64,000 bases of DNA from Sphingobacterium sp. UGAL515B_05 (GTDB lineage: Bacteria; Bacteroidota; Bacteroidia; Sphingobacteriales; Sphingobacteriaceae): contig NZ_CP109907.1 in NCBI RefSeq assembly GCF_033097525.1, positions 4,774,001 to 4,838,000 on the forward strand. The letters are read 5' to 3'. The notes under the pieces are model-generated. The model was not told the origin of the DNA. It saw only the letters and a program-made list of their open reading frames with translations, and did not search any database. The position numbers were made by a program, and so were the translations under genes. This document shows positions 26,746 to 36,172 of the stretch, in pieces (position 1 is the stretch's first letter; every line of letters starts with the position of its first letter).

Positions 26746-26924
26746 GTGGAGGATTTTTACGTTATATTTTGTTAATGGCTCTGTTTGGTCATTTCAATCT
26801 CAGTAATCTGTTAAAGAAATGTGAAATACGTATTAGTGGCATATTTTGGTCCAATAGTTGAAATATTATTTATGTAAAATATAAAAAAAGACTTTTCATA
26901 ATTTAGGTTAATAATTGGTTAGTT

Positions 26925-26962
26925 AAAACCTGGGGCTCCCAACCTCAGGTTTTCTTTTTTTT
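26925..26962 (+). terminator. Intrinsic terminator
   Basis: AAAACCTG (26925-26932) pairs with CAGGTTTT (26946-26953), followed by nine pyrimidines, nearly all T. About 180 bases after the exonuclease gene. Confidence 0.75.
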
Positions 26963-27233
26963 ATTACTTCTTAACTGGAATTTGACCGGGAATCCTCCTT
27001 ACATATTGATTGGCAAAGATAAAATGGATAATTTTTTAAAATTTAAAACTCTTTTAATTTATTGGTTTTAAACATATTATCGTTTGTCCCCCTTTTGTCC
27101 CCCTAAGTTTTTTCTCTGTGTAGTTAGTTTAAGCTATTTTAGTGTCAGCATACTGTAATAGCGAAATAGTAAAACAAAGATGGGGCGTTTTCTAAAAGTA
27201 GCTGCGGTATATCTTATCCATATCTTTATATAT

Positions 27234-27262
27234 AAAAAGGGCCTTGGCCCTTTTTTTTTTAT
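27234..27262. terminator. Intrinsic terminator
   Basis: AAAAAGGGC (27234-27242) and GCCCTTTTT (27247-27255) with a CTTG loop and a run of T. Bidirectional; on the minus strand it ends the NagX-like gene. Confidence 0.85.
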
Positions 27263-27306
27263 TCCTATTATTCAGATTGCCTATTTTAAGCCAATGGCAC
27301 CTTGAC

Positions 27307-28428
27307 CTAGATTTTGATATAGATTTTTTTCTTCCGTAGGCAATATGCGATCAACCAATTCAAAGCGACAAATAGCAGCGCAAAAAGGGCTGAGGATAAT
27401 CGTTGGTTTTGCCAGCTATCAAACAGGAAATGGTAGGTTAAGTTCCAAAGATTTTGATGTGTATCCCCGATGAGAATAAAAGAACAAATCGTGGGGATTA
27501 AGCCGCTAAGACAATAGATAAATAGTGTATTCTTACCGAAATCGTCAAGGACAGTGTAAATTATCCCTTTGATGTTTTGAAATTCGATAAGATAGATTAA
27601 TATACCGAGAAAAGAGAGTGCAATTCCAGTGCTGAATACGGCGTAGCTGCTGGTCCAGATCTTCTTATTAATAGGAAAAACAAATGACCATAGATAGCCA
27701 ATCAGGATAAAGGACAGACCTACGATAAATAGGTTCATCAGCTCCCTTTTTCCTGTCAGTTTTTGAATAATGTACTTTCCGGTAATATACCCGAATATTG
27801 TTTGACTGATGGCCGGTAAAACGCTCCAGATATCCTCTGGATCAAATGCTGTGCCCTCGCCGTGATAGAGATGGGATGCACCGAAGATTCGAATATCAAG
27901 TGCAGTTCCGAACCAACCGTCCAAACTATAAGGATCCGATGGATTACTATAGTAGCAAATCAACCAATAGAACAAGAGAAATGCCGTACCGATGATAATT
28001 GCGCCATTATCTTTAAAATAATATACTAACATGGCGCAACTGAAATAACAGATAGCGATACGTTGCAATACGCCGAAATACCTGTATTTGGCAAATGGAA
28101 TCCATTCCAACTGGTGAAGGCTATTCCATTCAACAAAAGGAAAAACATTTAAAAAGATGCCCAGCATAAAAAGGATGCCTGTTCTTTTCGCAACTTTTTG
28201 CCAATAGGCTGATGGAGCCTGTTGATTGATATTTTTTAAAGAAAATGCCATCGAGTTTCCAACAGCAAATAAGAAAAATGGAAATATAAGATCTGTAAAC
28301 GTACATCCATGCCAGATGGAGTGTTCAAGTTGAGGAAATACATGGTGGTAGTTGCCGGGATTATTGACGAGAATCATCGCCGCGAGTGTAAACCCACGGA
28401 AAATATCCAGTGATTTAAAACGAGTCAT
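27307..28428 (-). CDS. NagX-like membrane acyltransferase/transporter (DUF5009 type)
   Basis: 373 aa, about ten hydrophobic segments. The N-terminus RFKSLDIFRGFTLAAMILVNNPG with an early conserved His region (LEHSIWHGCTFTDLIFPFFLFAVG) is typical of NagX/heparan-alpha-glucosaminide N-acetyltransferase relatives. In other bacteria nagX sits in N-acetylglucosamine use loci. It follows susD on the same strand but behind a terminator-like hairpin at 28446-28485, so expression may be reduced or separate. Suggests an amino-sugar substrate for the locus. Confidence 0.85.
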   Translation of the reverse strand: MTRFKSLDIFRGFTLAAMILVNNPGNYHHVFPQLEHSIWHGCTFTDLIFPFFLFAVGNSMAFSLKNINQQAPSAYWQKVAKRTGILFMLGIFLNVFPFVEWNSLHQLEWIPFAKYRYFGVLQRIAICYFSCAMLVYYFKDNGAIIIGTAFLLFYWLICYYSNPSDPYSLDGWFGTALDIRIFGASHLYHGEGTAFDPEDIWSVLPAISQTIFGYITGKYIIQKLTGKRELMNLFIVGLSFILIGYLWSFVFPINKKIWTSSYAVFSTGIALSFLGILIYLIEFQNIKGIIYTVLDDFGKNTLFIYCLSGLIPTICSFILIGDTHQNLWNLTYHFLFDSWQNQRLSSALFALLFVALNWLIAYCLRKKKIYIKI

Positions 28429-28445
28429 AATAAAGTATATTCGTA

Positions 28446-28485
28446 AAAAAGGCTGTTCAAGGAATCAATCTTTTGAACAGCCTAA
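28446..28485 (-). terminator. Terminator between susD and the NagX-like gene
   Basis: AGGCTGTTCAA (28450-28460) and TTGAACAGCCT (28473-28483) make an 11-bp stem; on the minus strand it is followed by six T. Confidence 0.85.
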
Positions 28486-28497
28486 TGCTTGGTCTAA

Positions 28498-30048
28498 TTA
28501 ATAGCCTGGATTTTGAGTCAGGCTCGGATTTGCCTGCAGTTCCAATAATGGTATTGGAAGGAGCAGGCTATTTTGGTTAAAATTATACTTAATTAACGTA
28601 GGGTTGCTCTGTTTGCCGTTATCGCATGTAAATTTTATTTCATTTAATTTATTCATTACATCTACTGTGACACCATAACGATTTAAGTCATCCCAACGTT
28701 GACCTTCGAAAGCAAGTTCCAATCGGCGCTCGTTAAGAATGATGGCCTTCAGTGCACTGGAGCTGACACCGGATAAATCGGAGAGCCCTGCGCGACGACG
28801 TATGATGTTTATAGTGTTTAGCGCACCAGAAGCATTTTCCAAGGCGTTTTGAGCCTCTGCTTTAAGCAGAATGATGTCCGCAAGCCGCAAAAGGTAAAAA
28901 TGATCGCCACTTTGGAAGCTGTTGGCATGTTTTTGCTTTACATTAAATGGGATTTCTGTATCGGCATCTCCACAAGGGTTCCAGAACTCATCTGCCCAAG
29001 GCACAGAGAAAAACCAGATGTTGGCATTCTTTCGTTCAGTGTCGCCAGCGTTGTCATAAGCTTCGACAAGATCTTTCGAAGGTGTGCCATACCGGCGCCA
29101 TTCGTTTTCGTTGATTTGGCCATTTTCATCAAGATCCGGGAAAAAGAATGCGCCACCCCAACAGCTTAGATTGGGACTGCCGGCGATATAGGGAATCTCT
29201 ATGATGGATTCACTGTTATAGTTATGTTTACCGTCAAAAAGATCCGCATAGTTTTGAAGGAGCTGATAGCCACCTTTTCCAGTGATCACTGCATTGGCGT
29301 ATTGCAATACCTTATTGTAATCCCGATCAGGGCGTTGCGCCCATATCTTTGTCAGCAAGGCATTTGCAGCACCTTTTGTAGCTCTAACCTTGTCAATAGA
29401 GGGCTGTCCAAATCCATCGGGAAGATTGTTTGCTGCCACTTGTAGATCCGAATCTATAAAATCATAAACCTCCTCTACAGTTGATCGCTTGATGCGTAAT
29501 ACTTCCGAATCTGTACTGTTGGAGTGTTTTTCCAAGGGGACACCACCGTAAAGTTTGACCAATTGATAATAATGGAAGGCTCTTAAAAATGAAGCTTCTC
29601 CAAGAATTTGTTTGCGTCTTTCATCCGAAAAAGTAGGATCTGTGACTTTACCAACATTGTCGATAACGATATTGCATTTTGAGATTGCTCCATATAGTTC
29701 TTCCCAATCCCTGCGTACCATTTCATTGGTATTCGTAATCGTATTATAGTCAATTTGTGCAAAGTCTATCTCACCACCGCCGGCCGCATGCGCATTGTCC
29801 GAACGGATATCGGTCTGTAAAATCATCTCCCATTGATAATAATTGGCATTGCTTCCTGGGCGGGTACCATTGCCTATAAAAGAATTATAGGCCCCGTTTA
29901 ATGCTTTCTCAATATTGTCTCCGGTGAGATAGGCATTTTCACTCGTTACCGTGGAGGTAGGCTGAAGATCTAAAAACTTTTTGCAGGAATTTAGAGCAAG
30001 AGAAGCCAATAAGGCGATGGCTAATGACGTATATCTATTTGATTTCAT
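28498..30048 (-). CDS. SusD-family nutrient-binding lipoprotein
   Basis: 516 aa. Type II signal peptide with lipobox LNSC (Cys22), then CKKFLDLQPTSTVTSENAY as in SusD proteins. Central TPR-like helices (ASFLRAFHYYQLVKLYGGVPL) and C-terminal RLADIILLKAEAQN, NIIRRRAGL, ERRLELAFEGQRWDDLNRYG and LLPIPLLELQANPSLTQNPGY are family hallmarks. Surface-exposed lid of the SusC transporter encoded 18 bases upstream. Ligand unknown. Confidence 0.96.
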   Translation of the reverse strand: MKSNRYTSLAIALLASLALNSCKKFLDLQPTSTVTSENAYLTGDNIEKALNGAYNSFIGNGTRPGSNANYYQWEMILQTDIRSDNAHAAGGGEIDFAQIDYNTITNTNEMVRRDWEELYGAISKCNIVIDNVGKVTDPTFSDERRKQILGEASFLRAFHYYQLVKLYGGVPLEKHSNSTDSEVLRIKRSTVEEVYDFIDSDLQVAANNLPDGFGQPSIDKVRATKGAANALLTKIWAQRPDRDYNKVLQYANAVITGKGGYQLLQNYADLFDGKHNYNSESIIEIPYIAGSPNLSCWGGAFFFPDLDENGQINENEWRRYGTPSKDLVEAYDNAGDTERKNANIWFFSVPWADEFWNPCGDADTEIPFNVKQKHANSFQSGDHFYLLRLADIILLKAEAQNALENASGALNTINIIRRRAGLSDLSGVSSSALKAIILNERRLELAFEGQRWDDLNRYGVTVDVMNKLNEIKFTCDNGKQSNPTLIKYNFNQNSLLLPIPLLELQANPSLTQNPGY

Positions 30049-30066
30049 TGTTTGTAAGCTAAAAGG

Positions 30067-33000
30067 TTAAAAAGTTAGGTTTAAACCAACAATAAAGGAG
30101 CGTGCCTGCGGCGAAGTACCAAAATCGATGCCCGGCGCCATATTGGAGCTCACGGTTTCCTGGTTAGTTCCCCCATACATGCTTACCTCAGGATCTAGAC
30201 CTGAGTATTTTGTGAATGTTAACAGATTCTCGCCTGTCACATAAAGACGGACCTTATTGAGCTTCCATCTTTCAAGCACCTGTTTAGGTAGGGTATAGGC
30301 CAAGGTCATCGATTTTACCCTGAGGTAGGAACCTTTCTCTACAAAACGGGAAGAAATCTGTGAATTGTAGTTGTCATCTGTATTATTTAGATCCGGACGC
30401 GGCATAGTACTATTTTTGTTATTGACTGTCCATCTGTTTAATACGGCAGTACTTTGGTTTCTCGGTTCCCACATACCCTCTGTATAAATACGTGTCGCAT
30501 TAAGGATATCATTTCCCTGTACACCCTGTAAGAAAAAAGAAAAGCTGAAGTTCTTATAACTAAAATCATTTGTCATGCCATAAGAGAATTTTGGTGTAGC
30601 ATTACCAATGATAGCCATATCACTCGTTTGAAGACCTGCTTCAGGGTCGGCCATCTGATAGATCATATCTCCGGTCTCTGGATTGACGCCTTTCGCGACG
30701 TAACCCCAGAATGATCCCAATGCAACCCCTTCTTTTGCAATCGTACTATTGCCGCGGCCATCAATATTTCCGTCATAGTAGGTTCCGCCATCAATATTCA
30801 GTACTTTATTGCGATTGAGCCCAAAGGTGACTGTTGTATTCCATTTGAAATCGTGAACGAAATTTCGGCTACTCAATTCGAATTCGAAACCTTTATTCTG
30901 TAGGTCGCCGAGGTTTTTCAGCGCAGTTCTATAACCGGAACTATACGGAACTCTTGAGTTGAGAAGTAGGCCTACAGTCCTTTTTGCATAATAATCTGCA
31001 CCAAATATCAATCTAGAATTAAAGAAACTGGCATCCACACCAATGTCGGTCTGGTTTGTTGTTTCCCATTTTAGATTGGGGTTGTCCAAGGTAGCAGGTG
31101 TATACCCCGGTACAACCTGATCGCCGATATTGTACGATCCCGTGACGTCAACTAAACCAAGATAGGAAAAGGCCGGGATTTGGCTATTTCCAACCTTACC
31201 CCAACTAGCGCGGATTTTCAAATCGTTTACCGTGTTTTTCAGCGAACTAAAGAAGTCTTCATTGGATAAACGCCAGCCGGCAGAGAAAGAAGGGAAGTAA
31301 CCCCAACGGTTATTAGGCCCGAATACAGATGACGCGTCAGCTCTCAGATTGGCTGTAAATAAGTACTTGTCGTTATAATCATAACCGATTTTTGCAATGC
31401 CGGAGACAGTGGATACAGCAGCATCTATCGCTGTTGGCATCGCCGTAATCATCGAACCTCCATTAACGGTATGAATTGCTGGATTAGCAAAATTCTGGGT
31501 AGCGATATTTGAGATTGTTGTTTGTGTTTTAGTGGTAATATAACCTATTAAACCTGTGAAGTGGTGCTTGTCACTAAAAGTTCTGTCATAGTTTAATGTA
31601 TTTTCGGACATCCAATACTGATTATCCTGCTGCTGGAGCGTCGCCATCCCTTTATATTTTCTACCCTCTGTCGTGCGGAACGGATCCACAAAAGTGCGGT
31701 ACTGGTTGTTAAATTTCTCATACCCAAACAGCGATTTGAATTTTAATCCCGGTAGGATATTGGCTTCCACAAAGGCATTTCCTGTAAATCTGTTGTTGAT
31801 ATAGCTGTGCTCGTTGCCTGTTGCCAATGCAACGGGGTTGTCGAGATCCGTATAGAATGGATCTACTGCGAAAGCCCCCTTATCACCGTATATGCCGATG
31901 ACTGGAGAGCCCAGGTAAGCATTCATGATGACTCCATTTCGGGAGTTCTCGGTAATGTCCACGTCGTACCAACGGTTGTAAGATAAGCTTGTCCCGACTT
32001 TAAAGATTTTATTGATCTGATGATCCAAATTAACCTTGAAATTGACCTTGTTAACTGTATTTGTGATGACTGTACCATTATCTTTTTGATAAGATCCAGA
32101 GATGTAAAACCCTGTCTTTTCATCTCCACCGCGTACTGAAGCCTGGTATTTTTGGCTGTGGCCGGTGCGGAATAGCTGATCTGGCCAGTTCGTATCAGCG
32201 GTATATTTCGACCAATCCAAGGCTTCTCCCATCTCAGTCATTAATTCTCTATATTGTACCGCATTTAGAACGCTAGGCTTTTTTCTGATGGCTGAAAATC
32301 CTTGATAGGTTTCGAAATTTACCTGTGTCTTACCGTTTGTTCCTCTTTTGGTCGTAATCAACACCACGCCATTGGCTCCTGACGATCCGTAGACAGCGGC
32401 AGAAGCAGCGTCTTTTAAGACCGAAATGCTTTGAATATCTGATGGATTGAGCTCCGATATATTTTCTGTAGGGACACCATCTACAATGTATAATGGGTTG
32501 CTACCTGCAGTAATTGTAGAGGTTCCACGAACACGAATGGAGAAGCCAGCTTGCGGTTGTCCGGAGGATTTTACAATTTCTACCCCCGCCATTTTACCTT
32601 CCATGGCACTCGCCAATTGGGTCACAGGGCGATCTTCAATATCCTTTGTGCTCATGGTTGCAATGGCTCCCGTGATGTCCTTTTTTTTCTGTGTTCCAAA
32701 ACCGACCACAACGATCTGCTCCAGTTGGTTGTTGGCAGTTTTCATCTGTATATTGAGGTAACTATTGGAACCTACCGTACTACTGATAGTCTCATAACCT
32801 ATCGAACTAAAGCTCAGTTGATGTGTAGAGGTTGCTTCAATCGAGAATTCACCTTTACTGTCTGTTTCCGTTTGTTTACCTGTTGTTGTATTGCGGATTG
32901 TGACCCCTGTTAATGCTTTACCATCGCTATCGGAAACGCGCCCTTTGACAAGCTGTTGCACAGTGATCGTGTTTCTTAAGGGCATATCATCTGTTTTCCT

Positions 33001-33339
33001 TTTTAGGACAATGGTGTTGTTGACAATTTTATAAGAATACGATAGCTCTTTCAGGTTGTCATCCAGAATTTCAACAATAGAACCATCTTTATGGTTTATT
33101 CGGATTTTTTGGTTATCATTAATCTGTGAGTTATCGTACAGAAACACATAAGAACTCTGACGCTCGATCTCTTTAGCAAACTTTGCCAAAGTGTATTCCT
33201 TGTTTTGTAACTTTATTTTAGTTTGGTTTACATTCGCCATCGCCAAATTATTTGCATGGGAAACGCATTGGATAGCGAGTAAAGCAGCAAATAGTTTTGC
33301 CTTTTTACCAGCCCCTTGGATGGTTTTAAGTTTATACAT
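30067..33339 (-). CDS. SusC-family TonB-dependent outer-membrane transporter with STN domain
   Basis: 1090 aa. Signal peptide (to about residue 35), STN signalling domain (about 43-112, KLQNKEYTLAKFAKEIERQS), carboxypeptidase-D-like repeat (VKGRVSDSDGKALTGVTIRN), plug (VVVGFGTQKKKDITGAI, IRVRGTSTITAGSNPLYIVD, LKDAASAAVYGSSGANGVV) and a 22-strand barrel ending LNLTF. The STN domain links it to the FecR/ECF-sigma pair upstream: substrate binding would signal across the envelope to switch on the operon. Confidence 0.96.
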   Translation of the reverse strand: MYKLKTIQGAGKKAKLFAALLAIQCVSHANNLAMANVNQTKIKLQNKEYTLAKFAKEIERQSSYVFLYDNSQINDNQKIRINHKDGSIVEILDDNLKELSYSYKIVNNTIVLKRKTDDMPLRNTITVQQLVKGRVSDSDGKALTGVTIRNTTTGKQTETDSKGEFSIEATSTHQLSFSSIGYETISSTVGSNSYLNIQMKTANNQLEQIVVVGFGTQKKKDITGAIATMSTKDIEDRPVTQLASAMEGKMAGVEIVKSSGQPQAGFSIRVRGTSTITAGSNPLYIVDGVPTENISELNPSDIQSISVLKDAASAAVYGSSGANGVVLITTKRGTNGKTQVNFETYQGFSAIRKKPSVLNAVQYRELMTEMGEALDWSKYTADTNWPDQLFRTGHSQKYQASVRGGDEKTGFYISGSYQKDNGTVITNTVNKVNFKVNLDHQINKIFKVGTSLSYNRWYDVDITENSRNGVIMNAYLGSPVIGIYGDKGAFAVDPFYTDLDNPVALATGNEHSYINNRFTGNAFVEANILPGLKFKSLFGYEKFNNQYRTFVDPFRTTEGRKYKGMATLQQQDNQYWMSENTLNYDRTFSDKHHFTGLIGYITTKTQTTISNIATQNFANPAIHTVNGGSMITAMPTAIDAAVSTVSGIAKIGYDYNDKYLFTANLRADASSVFGPNNRWGYFPSFSAGWRLSNEDFFSSLKNTVNDLKIRASWGKVGNSQIPAFSYLGLVDVTGSYNIGDQVVPGYTPATLDNPNLKWETTNQTDIGVDASFFNSRLIFGADYYAKRTVGLLLNSRVPYSSGYRTALKNLGDLQNKGFEFELSSRNFVHDFKWNTTVTFGLNRNKVLNIDGGTYYDGNIDGRGNSTIAKEGVALGSFWGYVAKGVNPETGDMIYQMADPEAGLQTSDMAIIGNATPKFSYGMTNDFSYKNFSFSFFLQGVQGNDILNATRIYTEGMWEPRNQSTAVLNRWTVNNKNSTMPRPDLNNTDDNYNSQISSRFVEKGSYLRVKSMTLAYTLPKQVLERWKLNKVRLYVTGENLLTFTKYSGLDPEVSMYGGTNQETVSSNMAPGIDFGTSPQARSFIVGLNLTF

Positions 33340-33374
33340 AATTAGTTGGGTAAGTTTGTTTTATATTAAATAAT

Positions 33375-34514
33375 TTAGAGTTCAACTTCAATTTTATTGT
33401 TTTGCAATCGACATTTAATATCCAGGAAGTTAAGGGTCTCAACCAGTTGCTGGGCCGTTGAATTACGTTTTATTTTTCCTGTCAGTTCACGCTTTTCATT
33501 TGTTCCCTTATAGACAATATCTACATTATACCAGCGTTTTATGGCAGCGAGTGCATCTTTTATTGGTGTCGATTCAAAATAGAAAAAGCCATTTTTCCAG
33601 GCCATTGCTTCTTCGATATTGGCTTCTGCTACGATAAGATTCCCGCCTGCGGTAAATGCTGCTTGACCAGGTTTCAGCATTTTTGACTTGCCGAATTGCG
33701 AGACTTGTACAGAGCCTGCTATAAGTGTGGTTTTATTGTTTTCATTTGGATAGGAGCTTACATTAAAATGTGTTCCGAATACGCGAATGGTTTGTTCATT
33801 CGATCGCACATAGAATGGTCGCTTACTATCGTGGCTGACTTCAAAATAGGCTTCACCAGATAATTTTACTTCACGGCTATTTGACGCAAAAGATTCAGGA
33901 AATGTCAGCACGGAGCCAGCGTTTAGCCATACCTTACTGCCATCGGCCAAAATGATCGTATACTCTGTTCCAATCGGCGTTTCAATGGTATTGGTACGGC
34001 TAGCAGTAGTATTCTTACTGGCCGTAAATTGATATTGCACGGTTCCGGAAGCAGTTGTAACAATTTTCACCTGTTCATCCTGATGGAGAACGCTCTGTTG
34101 GTGGGCAGAAAGGTCAATTTTAGTTCCATCAGCTAAAGTTAATACAGCTGCCTTAATACCCGGATGAACTTGCTGTAGCGGCTTCACAGCTACCAGCGGG
34201 GTGTCTCCGGTTGTTCTTTTAACAAGGTAAAGGGGTAGTATAAATAACAGTGCTAAAGCAGCAGCTATTCCACTCAATTTCACCCATTTTGGAATTCGCT
34301 TGATTTTTGACGCTTGGATTTCCTGCTTGATATGTAAGAATAACAGCTCTTTGAGTTGTTGTTCATCCGTTGCGAGCTCCTCGGGGATAGGGAGAGGTTC
34401 GCCATTACTTGTTTCATACCATTGTTGCAGTTCGGCCTCTTCTTCAGGGCTACATGTGCCTTGAAGCCATTTATAAGCCAATTGCTTTATCCGGAATTGA
34501 TTATGATCAACCAT
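33375..34514 (-). CDS. FecR-family anti-sigma factor
   Basis: 379 aa. Cytoplasmic N-terminal part (residues 1-75, LAYKWLQGTCSPEEEAELQQW), one membrane helix (LSGIAAALALLFILPLYLV, about 80-98), then periplasmic FecR domain (ETPIGTEYTIILADGSKVWL, LNAGSVLTFPESF, VKLSGEAYFEVSHDSKRPF) and a C-terminal STN-like DUF4974 segment (FESTPIKDALAAIKRWYNVD). It holds the ECF sigma factor and receives the signal from the SusC STN domain. Confidence 0.95.
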   Translation of the reverse strand: MVDHNQFRIKQLAYKWLQGTCSPEEEAELQQWYETSNGEPLPIPEELATDEQQLKELLFLHIKQEIQASKIKRIPKWVKLSGIAAALALLFILPLYLVKRTTGDTPLVAVKPLQQVHPGIKAAVLTLADGTKIDLSAHQQSVLHQDEQVKIVTTASGTVQYQFTASKNTTASRTNTIETPIGTEYTIILADGSKVWLNAGSVLTFPESFASNSREVKLSGEAYFEVSHDSKRPFYVRSNEQTIRVFGTHFNVSSYPNENNKTTLIAGSVQVSQFGKSKMLKPGQAAFTAGGNLIVAEANIEEAMAWKNGFFYFESTPIKDALAAIKRWYNVDIVYKGTNEKRELTGKIKRNSTAQQLVETLNFLDIKCRLQNNKIEVEL

Positions 34515-34581
34515 ATTTAGAGGTTATTTATATATAGAGTCCCTAAATTGGGCTGACACCCTGACAAGAAGAGAAAAAAAA

Positions 34582-35139
34582 TTACAAAGTAATCAGAAAG
34601 CGCTGAATACCAGTGCGTATTTTTTTTAAGGCACGGCTTAATTGGGTTTCGACAGTTTTCACAGAGATGTTCATACTTTCAGCGATCTGCTTATAGGAGA
34701 GTCCTTCTTCGCGGGATAATCTGAAAACAAGCTGGCATTTTTCAGGCAGTTCCGAAACAAGCTGATCTAGCCGAACACGAAGCTCTTCAAACTGGAGCCA
34801 ATTTTCCGTCGAGTTATCAAAATCCACCCATTCCGTATCATGCTTAAAAGCTTCCTGTTTGTATTGTTGTGCGAGATATTTAAATACTTTGTATTTTACG
34901 GCCACAGCGAGGTAGGAGGCGAGATTGCTCTCAATTTGGAGTTGATGGCGTCTCAGCCAAAGTGAAGTAAAGATATTTTGTACAATTTCCTGCGCATCTT
35001 CCAGTGAATTTGTTTTGCGGGCAGCCTGGTAATAAAGCGTTTTCCAATAGCGATCATACAAAGCTTCGAAAGCTAAGCTATCGTCTTGTTGAATCAACAC
35101 GATCAACTCTTCATCTGAATGGCCTCCAAAATCTTTCAT
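34582..35139 (-). CDS. ECF sigma factor of the Sus-type locus
   Basis: 185 aa from ATG 35139 (MKDFGGHSDEEL); a longer frame starts with TTG at 35148. Region 2: AFEALYDRYWKTLYYQA, LEDAQEIVQNIFTSLW. Region 4: LPEKCQLVFRLSREEGLSYKQIAESMNISVKTVETQLSRAL. Bacteroidota Xanthomonas-type ECF paired with FecR. Top gene of the sigma-FecR-SusC-SusD series, gaps of 67, 35 and 18 bases. Confidence 0.95.
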   Translation of the reverse strand: MKDFGGHSDEELIVLIQQDDSLAFEALYDRYWKTLYYQAARKTNSLEDAQEIVQNIFTSLWLRRHQLQIESNLASYLAVAVKYKVFKYLAQQYKQEAFKHDTEWVDFDNSTENWLQFEELRVRLDQLVSELPEKCQLVFRLSREEGLSYKQIAESMNISVKTVETQLSRALKKIRTGIQRFLITL

Positions 35140-35300
35140 GCAAGACAATAATTTGTTTTTCTATGGTTATACGACGTGAAATGCTAATTGCGCTATAAAT
35201 GTAGGGACTAAATTATGAATAATGCAACTTTAATAAATAAAAGCTGGCTTTAAGCAGCTAAACGCATATTTTACAAAGGAAAGCAGCTTCGAATAGACAA

Positions 35301-35339
35301 AAAAAAGGAGTATCCGAATCAACAGATACTCCTTTTTTT
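35301..35339. terminator. Terminator of the LOG-family gene
   Basis: AAAAAAGGAGTATC (35301-35314) pairs with GATACTCCTTTTTT (35325-35338); bidirectional. Confidence 0.9.
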
Positions 35340-35352
35340 GAAGAAGTGCTTC

Positions 35353-36063
35353 TTAGAAGTTTGGCTTCAACAAGTATTTATCGTAGAATCGGAAAATATG
35401 ATCAGCTGCTTCCTCGGCCGTATCCACAATTCGAAATAGTTTTAAATCCTCTTCACTGATATATTTGTTTGAAATCATCGTATTTTGAACCCAATCTATT
35501 AACCCTTTCCAATATTCAGAGCCGACCAATACGATTGGAAAACGTGCAATTTTACCGGTTTGAATCAGTGTGATTGCTTCAAACAGTTCGTCCATGGTTC
35601 CGAAACCTCCAGGCATAACAATATACCCTTGAGAATACTTCATAAACATGACCTTTCTGACGAAGAAGTATTTAAATTCAAGCAATTTATCGCGGTCAAT
35701 ATATTTGTTGTGAAATTGCTCGAATGGTAATTCAATGTTTAGGCCAACCGACTTACCTCCAGATTCGTAAGCGCCCTTATTGGCTGCCTCCATAATACCC
35801 GGTCCACCGCCGGAGATAATACCATAACCGCGTTCCGTCAATAAGCTAGCAATATCTACCGCCATTTGATAATATTTGTGTTCGCGTGGGGTACGTGCTG
35901 ATCCAAATATTGAAACACAGGGGCCAATTTTTGCCAATTTCTCAAACCCATCCACAAACTCTGACATCACTTTAAAAATCTGCCATGAGTCTTTTACTTT
36001 AATTTCCTGCCATGTTTTGTTTTCAAATGCGCGGATAATTTTATCTTCTTTTGTAATATCCAT
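35353..36063 (-). CDS. LOG-family protein (TIGR00730-type nucleoside-5'-monophosphate phosphoribohydrolase)
   Basis: 236 aa. Rossmann-like fold with SIFGSARTP near residue 50, ISGGGPGIMEAANKGAYESGG and the LOG signature PGGFGTMDELFEAITLIQTG, carrying the Arg/Glu-type active-site elements. Family members release cytokinin-type bases or ribose-5-phosphate from nucleotides. A 12-base palindrome TATAACGTTATA lies directly before the start (36065-36076). Divergent from recR. Confidence 0.92.
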   Translation of the reverse strand: MDITKEDKIIRAFENKTWQEIKVKDSWQIFKVMSEFVDGFEKLAKIGPCVSIFGSARTPREHKYYQMAVDIASLLTERGYGIISGGGPGIMEAANKGAYESGGKSVGLNIELPFEQFHNKYIDRDKLLEFKYFFVRKVMFMKYSQGYIVMPGGFGTMDELFEAITLIQTGKIARFPIVLVGSEYWKGLIDWVQNTMISNKYISEEDLKLFRIVDTAEEAADHIFRFYDKYLLKPNF

Positions 36064-36160
36064 ATATAACGTTATACATTTAATTTCTAAAACCTAATTT
36101 TTCAAAAAGGAATACAATATAGCTATTTTTTTAATACTAGCTACTTTTTCTGATTATTCT

Positions 36161-36168
36161 TACATTTG
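36161..36168 (+). promoter_or_regulatory. -7 promoter element of recR
   Basis: TACATTTG matches TAnnTTTG, and T-rich DNA lies at the -33 position. It ends four bases before the recR ATG at 36173, so the mRNA may be leaderless. Confidence 0.55.
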
Positions 36169-36172
36169 CATT

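Larger units (their letters stand above)
26746..27306. other. 561-base intergenic region with two terminators and a repeat
   Basis: No convincing gene. Contains the terminator of the upstream gene (26925-26962), a direct repeat of TTTGTCCCCC at 27083-27092 and 27094-27103, and a terminator near the NagX-like gene (27234-27262). The stretch between 26963 and 27230 has no ORF of note. Confidence 0.5.

Noticed and set aside
27083..27103. Phage or ICE attachment site
   Set aside because: There is no integrase gene, tRNA or matching second copy in the window, only a local direct repeat.
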